Source: Clostridiales bacterium (GTDB lineage Bacteria; Bacillota_A; Clostridia; Peptostreptococcales; Anaerovoracaceae). From it: a DNA stretch of 18,365 nucleotides. The position numbers and the translations under genes were made by a program. Below, one piece after another: positions 8,298-14,411 of the stretch. The notes below the pieces were generated by a model that did not search any database, was not told the origin of the DNA, and saw only the letters and a program-made list of their open reading frames with translations. Each line of letters begins with the position of its first letter. The stretch's first letter is position 1. The DNA lies in contig JAILFI010000166.1 of NCBI GenBank assembly GCA_024697655.1, forward strand, positions 1-18,365. Reading direction: 5' to 3'.

Positions 8298-8322
8298 GAT
8301 CAGACAACACCCGGAGGACCCC

Positions 8323-8994
8323 ATGCAGGTACTGATCGTAGAAGACGAAGTGCGCCTCGCCGCAGCACTCAAAGAGATCCTCGAAAAAGAAAAATACATG
8401 GTCGATGTCGTACACGACGGCGACAGCGGCCTCGACTATATCCTGAGCGGCATTTATGACGTCATCGTACTGGATGTCATGCTGCCCGGCAAAGACGGCT
8501 TCACCGTGGCCAAAGAAGCCCGCGCCGCCAGAGTGGATACACCCATCATCATGCTCACCGCGCGCAACGAGATCCAGAACCGCGTCAAGGGACTTGACGC
8601 CGGGGCGGACGACTATATGACCAAACCTTTCGCGCCGAGTGAACTGCTGGCGCGCATCCGGGCGGTCACCCGCCGGCAGGGCGAAGTCATCACCGAAAAA
8701 CTCACCTTCGGTGATCTCGAACTGGATCTGGCGACCTGCCAGCTGAGCAAAGGTGCCAAGTCGATCCACCTCAACTACAAGGAATTCGAACTGCTCAAGC
8801 TCCTCATTGCCAACCAGGGCACCCCTTTGACCAAAGACGCCCTGATCACCAAGATCTGGGGCTACGACAGCGAAGCCTCCGACAACAATGTCGAGGCGTA
8901 TATTTCATTCCTGCGCAAGAAGATCGCGTTCCTCGGCTCAACGGCGAAGATCAGCGCGCTGCGCAAAGTCGGCTATATCATCGAAGCGAACTGA
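8323..8994 (+). CDS. OmpR/PhoB-family response regulator
   Basis: A 223-residue two-domain regulator. The receiver domain spans about residues 1-115 and has the acidic pair Glu7/Asp8, phospho-acceptor Asp51 (IVLDVMLPGKDG), Thr79 in IIMLTA and Lys101 in TKPF. All key phosphorylation residues are present. The DNA-binding winged helix (about 125-223) shows NYKEFELLKLLIANQGTPLTKDAL and ends with the wing LRKVGYIIE. The ATG at 8323 follows GGAGG with 5-base spacing. The partner kinase gene begins 21 bp downstream in the same direction. Target genes are unknown, and the inverted repeat at 8201-8216 could reflect autoregulation. Confidence 0.95.
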   Translation: MQVLIVEDEVRLAAALKEILEKEKYMVDVVHDGDSGLDYILSGIYDVIVLDVMLPGKDGFTVAKEARAARVDTPIIMLTARNEIQNRVKGLDAGADDYMTKPFAPSELLARIRAVTRRQGEVITEKLTFGDLELDLATCQLSKGAKSIHLNYKEFELLKLLIANQGTPLTKDALITKIWGYDSEASDNNVEAYISFLRKKIAFLGSTAKISALRKVGYIIEAN

Positions 8995-9015
8995 CCGCGC
9001 GGCAAAGAGGTCTCC

Positions 9016-10395
9016 ATGCTCAAAAAACTACAGCGCAAGATCGTATTCATGAATATGCTGCTGGTCGGGATCATCCTTCTCGCGGTCCTGGCTGTCTTTT
9101 GCTATAACGAAGCGCGGCTTGAGCGCCACATGATCGAGGAAGACCTGTCCCGGTCGATCGGGGCGCTGCAGCAGGATCCGTTCCGGGACTTCCGTACGAT
9201 GTTCCCGATGGACGATGATATGCGGTTCCCGGGGCATTCCGAAGCCGATCCGGACGATGACAGGTTCGATGAAGAAGAACCGGATGATGAATACGGCTCA
9301 GACGGGCAGGATCTTTGGATCATCAGCAGCACCGGCGGAAAAACGTCAGACGCCGGCATCCCCACCGGCACGATCGCGATCGCGGTCGATAGTTCGGGGA
9401 ACAGCGTCGAGACCATCTCGAATGGATATGATCCCGGCGAGGAAGTGCTGACGGCCGCCGTCAACGAAGCGCTTGCCGGTCCGCAGAACGACCTCTGCGA
9501 AGACGAATCGCTGGAGCTGTTCTATCTGACACGCACCGCGGACGGCACCACTTACATGGCTTTTGCAGACGCAGCAGGATACCATGAAGGAGTACGGGCG
9601 ACCATTGTGAAATCCACCGTTCTGTGGGCGGTGATCATGTTCCTGTTCTTCCTGATCAGTATGTTCATGGCCCGGGTGGCCGTCCGGCCGGTCAGGGAGT
9701 CATGGGACCGGCAGCAGGAGTTCGTTGCGGATGCCTCACACGAACTCAAAACACCGCTGACGGTCATCCTCGCAAACAACAACATTCTGCTCTCCCCCGA
9801 CAGAACGCTGCCCGAGGATGACCGCAAATGGATCGAGAGCACGCAGGATGAAGCTGTCCATATGAAAACGCTGGTCGACCAGCTCCTGTTCCTCGCCCGC
9901 AGCGACAGCGGCGATCAGAAAATGCTCCTGTCAGATCTGGATCTGGGCGATATGGTCATGGATGATGTCCTTCAGTTCGAACCGGTCGCATTTGAGCGGG
10001 GGATCCGTCTCGAACCGGACCTGACCCCGGATGCGCATATCGAAGGAGACAGTACGATGATCCGGCAGCTGATCCACATCCTGCTGGACAATGCATGCAA
10101 GTACGCGGCACCGGACAGCACCGTTACCGTGACGCTCAAAAGAGAAGGCAAAGGCGTGACGCTGGCGGTCCGCAACACGGGCGACCCCATCCCGCCGGAA
10201 GACCTGCCGCACATCTTCGAGCGGTTCTACCGCGCGGACAAGGCGCGCACCCATATGGAGAATACCGGCGGCTACGGCCTCGGGCTTTCCATCGCCCGGT
10301 CCATTGCGGAGGATCACAAGGGGACGATCAGCTGCACGAGCAACGCGGAGGAAGGAACGACCTTCACCGTAAAATTCCGCGAGCGGCTCCGGTGA
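9016..10395 (+). CDS. Membrane sensor histidine kinase with acidic extracytoplasmic domain
   Basis: A 459-residue partner kinase. Membrane helix 1 is about residues 12-29 and helix 2 about 201-220; between them lies a sensor domain of about 170 residues. Residues 66-99 hold 17 Asp/Glu, an unusually acidic stretch. HisKA has the phospho-histidine His242 in DASHELKTPL. The ATPase domain has the N box around Asn359 (LLDNACKY), the F box FERFYR and the G2 box GGYGLGLS (418-425). The G1 region reads RNTGDPIP, with Asn where Asp is common, a variant I recall from related kinases. Only about a dozen residues separate helix 2 from HisKA, so a HAMP domain is absent. Acidic sensor surfaces are known to bind cations or cationic peptides (as in PhoQ); the ligand here is a guess. 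Confidence 0.94.
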   Translation: MLKKLQRKIVFMNMLLVGIILLAVLAVFCYNEARLERHMIEEDLSRSIGALQQDPFRDFRTMFPMDDDMRFPGHSEADPDDDRFDEEEPDDEYGSDGQDLWIISSTGGKTSDAGIPTGTIAIAVDSSGNSVETISNGYDPGEEVLTAAVNEALAGPQNDLCEDESLELFYLTRTADGTTYMAFADAAGYHEGVRATIVKSTVLWAVIMFLFFLISMFMARVAVRPVRESWDRQQEFVADASHELKTPLTVILANNNILLSPDRTLPEDDRKWIESTQDEAVHMKTLVDQLLFLARSDSGDQKMLLSDLDLGDMVMDDVLQFEPVAFERGIRLEPDLTPDAHIEGDSTMIRQLIHILLDNACKYAAPDSTVTVTLKREGKGVTLAVRNTGDPIPPEDLPHIFERFYRADKARTHMENTGGYGLGLSIARSIAEDHKGTISCTSNAEEGTTFTVKFRERLR

Positions 10396-10433
10396 TCCGC
10401 CGGGAAACCGCCCTCTGCCGTAAAGAAAGAACA

Positions 10434-10465
10434 AGAAAGAGGAGCCCCGCGGGGCTCCTCTTTCT
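10434..10465. terminator. Bidirectional terminator, 32-bp perfect palindrome
   Basis: The 32 bases are perfectly self-complementary, with a GC-rich core (GGAGCCCC/GGGGCTCC) flanked by A-rich and T-rich arms. Folded RNA from either strand gives a strong stem ending in a short U-rich tail. It lies between the convergent kinase gene (ends 10395) and thiolase gene (ends 10521), so it probably ends both transcripts. Confidence 0.85.
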
Positions 10466-10520
10466 CATGGAATGATGATCTATGCGAGTACTCATAAAGA
10501 GCCTGCTGCAGATCAGGATG

Positions 10521-11705
10521 CTAGTCTCTTTCGACCAGCAGGGAAGTGCCCTGGCCGCCGCCGATGCACAGCGTGGCAAGACCCTTCTTGGCGTCTCTCT
10601 TCATCATCTCGTAGATGAGGGTGACGAAGATACGGCAACCGCTGGCACCGATCGGATGGCCCAGCGCGATAGCGCCGCCGTTGACGTTGACTTTGTCCAT
10701 CGGGAAATTGAGCTGTCTGGCAACCGCGACGGACTGCGCTGCGAATGCTTCGTTGGCCTCGATCAGATCGAGATCATCGATGGTCCAGCCCGCCTTCTCC
10801 AGTGCTTTCTTAGTCGCCGGAACAGGACCGACACCCATGATGCTGGGATCAACACCGCCGGAGCCGTACCCTGCGATCTTGCAGAGATACTTGATGCCGA
10901 GCTCATCCGCCTTTTCCTTGCTCATTACGATAACAGCTGCGCCGCTGTCGTTGATGCCGGACGCGTTCGCCGCGGTGACTCTGCCGCCGTCCTTCTTGAA
11001 CGCGGGCTTGAGTTTGGAGATCCCTTCTGCGGTGACACCCTGTCTGGGGAATTCATCGGTGTCGAAGATCTTCGGATCGCCCTTCTTCTGGGGGATCTCG
11101 ACCGGAACGATCTCATCCTTGAATCTGCCGGATGCGATCGCTGCACAGGCTTTCTGCTGGGAAGCTGCTGCGAATTCATCCATGTCCTCTCTCGTGACAC
11201 CGAACTGATCCGCTACGTTCTCCGCCGTGATGCCCATGTGGTAGTGGTTGAAGATATCCATCAGGCCGTCGTTGACCATCATGTCGACGATCTTGGTGTC
11301 GAACATTCTGGCGCCCCATCTGCCTGTCGGGATCGCATATCCGGTCGCGGACATATTCTCAGCACCACCTGCCAGCACGACATCGACGTCACCGGCTTTG
11401 ATCATCTGCGCCGCCAGAGAAATGGCTCTCAGACCGGAACCGCAGACTTTATTCAGAGTGAAGCACGGAACTTCCACAGGAACACCGGCATCCAGGGAGA
11501 TCTGACGTGCAACGTTCTGCCCCAGGCCGCCCTGCAGGACGCAGCCCATGATGACTTCTTCGATCATGTCAGGCTGGATGCCCGCTCTTTCGATCGCCGC
11601 CTTCGCTGCGACCGCACCGAGTGTTCTTGCCGGTACATCCTTCAGGGAGCCGCCGAAGCTGCCGATGGGAGTTCTCGCTGCGCTTACGATTACTACTTCT
11701 CTCAT
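10521..11705 (-). CDS. thlA: Acetyl-CoA acetyltransferase (thiolase)
   Basis: Thiolase condenses two acetyl-CoA to acetoacetyl-CoA, the entry step of butyrate-type fermentation, or runs in reverse. The 394-residue length is standard. Catalytic residues are nucleophile Cys88 in NKVCGSGL, His350 in GHPIGASG and Cys380 in CIGGGQG. The biosynthetic type is supported by [16 protein letters not shown] at the N-terminus and by the length. The ATG at 11705 follows AAAGGAGG with about 9-base spacing. The gene stands alone: no crt, bcd, etf or hbd gene is next to it in this window. Its promoter carries a Rex-like operator, so expression should follow the NADH/NAD ratio. Confidence 0.97.
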   Translation of the reverse strand: MREVVIVSAARTPIGSFGGSLKDVPARTLGAVAAKAAIERAGIQPDMIEEVIMGCVLQGGLGQNVARQISLDAGVPVEVPCFTLNKVCGSGLRAISLAAQMIKAGDVDVVLAGGAENMSATGYAIPTGRWGARMFDTKIVDMMVNDGLMDIFNHYHMGITAENVADQFGVTREDMDEFAAASQQKACAAIASGRFKDEIVPVEIPQKKGDPKIFDTDEFPRQGVTAEGISKLKPAFKKDGGRVTAANASGINDSGAAVIVMSKEKADELGIKYLCKIAGYGSGGVDPSIMGVGPVPATKKALEKAGWTIDDLDLIEANEAFAAQSVAVARQLNFPMDKVNVNGGAIALGHPIGASGCRIFVTLIYEMMKRDAKKGLATLCIGGGQGTSLLVERD

Positions 11706-11765
11706 AAATGATGTCCTCCTTTAGTTAATCATCATCCATAATTATCTGATCGTCCTGCGGAACCT

Positions 11766-11805
11766 GCCCCTTGTTTTTACTGTCCTTGTCAGGGGGAAAC
11801 GGGGC
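11766..11805 (-). other. Possible stem in the thiolase mRNA leader
   Basis: GCCCC (11766-11770) and GGGGC (11801-11805) can pair across a 30-base loop inside a leader of about 120 bases. The pairing is short. I see no known riboswitch in the 11706-11826 leader. Confidence 0.25.
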
Positions 11806-11827
11806 GCTCTTTCAGACGCATCCTACT

Positions 11828-11845
11828 TTGTTAATAATATCACAA
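11828..11845. promoter_or_regulatory. Probable Rex (redox repressor) operator
   Basis: The plus strand reads TTGTTAATAATATCACAA. Against the clostridial Rex consensus TTGTTAA-N4-TTAACAA it matches 12 of 14 fixed positions. The other strand starts with TTGTGA, the half-site form known from Bacillus. The site covers the thiolase -10 box, so binding would block transcription. Rex is known to repress thiolase and butyryl-CoA pathway genes in Clostridium when NADH is low. Confidence 0.7.
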
Positions 11846-11861
11846 TTAGTGAATTGTACAA
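11834..11861 (-). promoter_or_regulatory. Thiolase promoter
   Basis: On the minus strand a -35 box TTGTAC (11856-11861), a 16-base spacer and a -10 box TATTAT (11834-11839). Transcription would start near 11827, giving a leader of about 120 bases. The spacer contains a perfect inverted repeat ACAATT-N4-AATTGT (11842-11857). Confidence 0.75.
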
Positions 11862-11875
11862 GCCTTTTCGAACAC

Positions 11876-11937
11876 TTTTCGGGCGGCTTGAAAATGTTTC
11901 TATTTTCTGTAAACAAGCATATACGGATGCCCGAAAA
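11876..11937. repeat. Inverted repeat between surE and the thiolase promoter
   Basis: TTTTCGGGC (11876-11884) and GCCCGAAAA (11929-11937) are perfect 9-bp arms around a 44-base A/T-rich loop. Inside it GCTT/AAGC and GTTT/AAAC can pair as a nested stem. It lies just after the surE stop and upstream of the thiolase -35. It may terminate surE, although no U-run follows, or serve as an upstream control site. Confidence 0.4.
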
Positions 11938-11954
11938 CTTCCTGCCGCGCCCTT

Positions 11955-12764
11955 TCAATGGAACAGGCCATACCTCTCCGACAGGCTTCCGCCGGCTGCC
12001 GCGAGTGCCGCGTATCTGGCACGGTCGGTCAGATCGTGGTGCAGCGGCGTCACGGTCGCGTAACCGTGCTGGTGCGCGATCGTATCGATCGTAAGATCGT
12101 CGGAATCGTACACCACCGGCGTCCCGCGGTACATGCAGGAAAACGCGTCGGCGCTGCCGGTCTCGACCATGAAGTCATCATAATCGCGGCGTCCGAGGTG
12201 CGTCACCTGGATCCCCTTCACTTCCTCTTCCGGGATATCGGGCACATTGACATTGAGAACAGTCAGGTCGTCCTCGCTGCGCTGCTCCAGCATGCGGAAC
12301 GCCAGGAGCGCCAACTTGCACACCGCCTCAAAATGCTCCGCTTTATGGCTGCCGAGTGAGACCGCCGCGGCGGACTTGCCGCAGATCATCCCCTCCAGCG
12401 CCGCGGAGACTGTCCCCGAGTAGACCGTATCCGTCCCGAGATTGCCGCCGTGGTTGATCCCTGAAAACACGTAGTCGATGGAGACACCCTTCTGCGATTC
12501 GAGGAATCCGATCCCCATCTTGACGCAGTCCGCCGGCTTGCCGGTCACCGCATAGGCGAGCTCTGTGCGCGGGATCTGCCGCTCCTTAAAATCGATATAC
12601 CGCCCCGGCCCCATCGTCAGCCCGTGCCCCGCCGCGCTCTGTTCCGTTGCAGGCGCGCAGACATAGATGTCCGCGACCTCGCTCAAGGTGCGCACGAGCA
12701 TGCGGATGCCGCGGGCATCGATGCCGTCGTCATTCGTGACCAGGATACTTCTTCTGTTTCCCAT
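11955..12764 (-). CDS. surE: 5'/3'-nucleotidase SurE
   Basis: SurE is a metal-dependent phosphatase that dephosphorylates nucleoside 5'- and 3'-monophosphates and sometimes exopolyphosphate. The 269-residue length fits. The N-terminal motif ILVTNDDGIDARGI supplies metal ligands Asp12 and Asp13. The loop APATEQSAAGHGLT follows, then the second family motif SGINHGGNLG with its metal-binding Asn, and the conserved YSGTVSAALEG. The ATG at 12764 is preceded by GGAG at 5-base spacing. It begins 30 bp after cobB in the same direction, and both enzymes touch nucleotide or NAD metabolism; a direct functional link is not shown. Confidence 0.96.
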   Translation of the reverse strand: MGNRRSILVTNDDGIDARGIRMLVRTLSEVADIYVCAPATEQSAAGHGLTMGPGRYIDFKERQIPRTELAYAVTGKPADCVKMGIGFLESQKGVSIDYVFSGINHGGNLGTDTVYSGTVSAALEGMICGKSAAAVSLGSHKAEHFEAVCKLALLAFRMLEQRSEDDLTVLNVNVPDIPEEEVKGIQVTHLGRRDYDDFMVETGSADAFSCMYRGTPVVYDSDDLTIDTIAHQHGYATVTPLHHDLTDRARYAALAAAGGSLSERYGLFH

Positions 12765-12794
12765 AGTGCTCCGTTCTGCCTTGCTGAATTGCCG

Positions 12795-13535
12795 TTATTC
12801 GATGCCGGTCACATCGCCGAGCACCTGCCCGATCGGTTCATTGATCTCGAGGTCGACCCGGACCGGATTCATTGTTTTGCTCTTGTTGATCAGCACCACT
12901 TTGCTGCCGCGGAAATAGTGGATGAAACTCGCCGCCGGATAGACCGCCAGGCTCGTTCCGCCGATGATCAGCGTATCCGCCCGCTGGATCGCGTCGACCG
13001 CCCCTTCGATGACGCCGCTGTCCAGCGGCTCCTCATAGAGCACGACATCCGGTTTGACCGTACCGCCGCAGCAGTCGCACTTCGGGACACCTGCTATGCA
13101 GTGCGATTCATCGAGGATATAGTCCAGATCAAACGGTCTGCCGCACTTCATGCAGAAATTGCGCGCCACAGAGCCGTGAAGTTCAAAGACCTTTTTGCTG
13201 CCCGCCATCTGGTGCAGGCCGTCTATGTTCTGCGTGACGACGCCGATGAGTTTGCCCTCCTCTTCCAGCTTCGCCAGTGCGAGGTGGGCGCGGTTGGGCT
13301 TCGCCTCCCGGTAGATCAGGTTTTTCTTATAGTAATCGAAAAAGGTCTCCGTCTCCCGCACGAAGAAGGAGTGCGACAGCATCTCCTCCGGGGAGCGGCC
13401 GTACTCGCGCTGCGCATTGTACAACCCCGTCTCCGACCTGAAATCCGGGATGTTGCTCTCCGTACTGACGCCTGCGCCGCCGAAGAAAACGATGCGTTTG
13501 CTGTCGTCGATGATCCGTTTCAGTGTTTCGTTCAT
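12795..13535 (-). CDS. cobB: NAD-dependent protein deacylase of the sirtuin family
   Basis: Sirtuins remove acetyl or other acyl groups from lysine using NAD, releasing nicotinamide and O-acyl-ADP-ribose. The 246-residue protein has GGAGVSTESNIPDFRS (19-34) for NAD binding, TQNIDGLH (101-108), and catalytic His120 in ELHGS. A structural zinc site is formed by Cys128, Cys131, Cys153 and Cys156. IIGGTSLAVYPA closes the Rossmann fold. The ATG at 13535 follows GGGAGG. A thiolase gene lies downstream in the same direction but under its own promoter. Acyl specificity cannot be read from the motifs. Confidence 0.96.
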   Translation of the reverse strand: MNETLKRIIDDSKRIVFFGGAGVSTESNIPDFRSETGLYNAQREYGRSPEEMLSHSFFVRETETFFDYYKKNLIYREAKPNRAHLALAKLEEEGKLIGVVTQNIDGLHQMAGSKKVFELHGSVARNFCMKCGRPFDLDYILDESHCIAGVPKCDCCGGTVKPDVVLYEEPLDSGVIEGAVDAIQRADTLIIGGTSLAVYPAASFIHYFRGSKVVLINKSKTMNPVRVDLEINEPIGQVLGDVTGIE

Positions 13536-13587
13536 GGCATGCCTCCCTGCAGGATCTGTGCGTCTGTCCGCGCTATCCTGCTCTTTT

Positions 13588-13616
13588 ATTATACACGATA
13601 TCGCCGGATGCTAAAA
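13588..13616 (-). promoter_or_regulatory. Promoter of cobB-surE
   Basis: On the minus strand TATAAT (13588-13593) is a perfect -10 box. At 17-base spacing the -35 is TTTTAG (13611-13616), weak. That -35 is the T-run of the preceding terminator. Transcription would start near 13581. Confidence 0.6.
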
Positions 13617-13639
13617 CTCCCGGCATTTGTGCCGGGAGT
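13612..13639 (-). terminator. Rho-independent terminator of the ECF S-component gene
   Basis: A perfect 9-bp stem (CTCCCGGCA / TGCCGGGAG) closes a 4-base loop; one more A-T pair extends it on the minus strand and TTTT follows. It lies 38 bases after the stop codon of the S-component gene. Confidence 0.85.
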
Positions 13640-13676
13640 GATCATGCCTGTTGCCGCAGCTTATTTCCGTTATCTG

Positions 13677-14267
13677 CTATTTGCTTTCCGTGACCGCCCG
13701 GCGGGCATTGGTGTCCGCATTGATGCGATACGCAAAGTCTTTCCCGATGACGGTCTTGCCGAGCGTCCCCGCAAGCGGCAGCGAGACCGCGATGCCTGCC
13801 GCGAACTGCAGGATATTCATCGGCACACCGGCGAGCGGGGCGACAGGATTGCCGTAGAGGATCGTTTCCGCCGCATAATACCCGGCCACCATGACCATGC
13901 CGGCGATCACCATGCCGGCTGCCGCCAGCAGCATGCTGTGCGCACGGCTCTTTTCGAGCGCCCGGGACAGGAATGTCGCCAGAAGGAACGCCATCGCGCC
14001 TTTGACAAGGAACGAGATCGGCGCATAGAATGCATAGCCGCCCACGATATCCGCCAGCGCGGACCCGAGCGCAGCAGCCGCCGTACCGTATTTTCTTCCC
14101 AGAATGATGACCGCCATGAAGATCATGCAGTCGCCGAGGTGAATGTACCCCTGCGTCGCAGGGACCGGGATCTTCGTCGCGAACGTCAGCACCATGATCA
14201 GCGACATCAGCAGCGCTGTCAGTATCATCGTCCGGATCTTTCTGGATTCTTTCTCCTGCAGAGACAT
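13677..14267 (-). CDS. ECF transporter substrate-binding (S) component, probably vitamin B6
   Basis: S components bind a vitamin in the membrane and are energised by a shared EcfA/EcfA'/EcfT module encoded elsewhere. The 196-residue protein has about five to six hydrophobic helices. After helix 1 comes TKIPVPATQGYIHLGDCMIF, the substrate-loop signature of the riboflavin/pyridoxine-type S components, and then GRKYGTAAAALGSALADIVGGYAFYAP. The ATG at 14267 has the excellent SD AAGGAGG; an upstream reading would run through the promoter. The gene is divergent from a MocR regulator, the arrangement predicted for pyridoxine transporters (PdxU type) under PdxR. Specificity is inferred from this context; another vitamin precursor is possible. 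Confidence 0.82.
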   Translation of the reverse strand: MSLQEKESRKIRTMILTALLMSLIMVLTFATKIPVPATQGYIHLGDCMIFMAVIILGRKYGTAAAALGSALADIVGGYAFYAPISFLVKGAMAFLLATFLSRALEKSRAHSMLLAAAGMVIAGMVMVAGYYAAETILYGNPVAPLAGVPMNILQFAAGIAVSLPLAGTLGKTVIGKDFAYRINADTNARRAVTESK

Positions 14268-14299
14268 CTGGGACCTCCTTCTCTTCTGTTCCTGTATAC

Positions 14300-14326
14300 A
14301 TTCTATTCGCAACGTGTTAATATCAA
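14300..14326 (-). promoter_or_regulatory. Promoter of the S-component gene
   Basis: On the minus strand a -35 box TTGATA (14321-14326) and a -10 box TAGAAT (14300-14305) are separated by only 15 bases. Each box differs from consensus at one base. The short spacer suggests a promoter that needs an activator, and the TGTATA half-sites begin directly upstream of the -35. Confidence 0.55.
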
Positions 14327-14370
14327 AATATACAAATCCGGTTACTTTTATATATACAGTTTGTATATTT
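14326..14370. promoter_or_regulatory. Inverted and direct TGTATA repeats, probable MocR regulator operator
   Basis: AAATATACAAA (14326-14336) and TTTGTATATTT (14360-14370) are perfect 11-bp inverted arms, 34 bp apart centre to centre. A further TATACA at 14353-14358 repeats the one at 14329-14334 in direct orientation with 24-bp spacing. A fourth half-site, TGTATA, lies at 14293-14298. MocR regulators such as GabR and PdxR bind spaced direct repeats between divergent genes, which fits. The arms flank both promoters. Confidence 0.6.
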
Positions 14371-14411
14371 CTTTTCTTATAGAATCGCATTAATACGGAG
14401 AAAGTGTTGAA

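Noticed and set aside
8154..8322. Riboswitch or T-box in front of the two-component operon
   Set aside because: The region is explained by a terminator, an inverted repeat and one hairpin; no T-box or known riboswitch core is visible.
11794..11826. Ten-codon upstream reading frame in the thiolase leader (minus strand)
   Set aside because: It has no usable SD and its amino acid content suggests no attenuation signal; tiny frames of this size are expected by chance.
12624..14393. Plus-strand frame of 589 codons opposite surE, cobB and the S-component gene
   Set aside because: It is antisense to recognised genes, rich in Arg, His and Asp, without any family motif, and it crosses a terminator and promoters.
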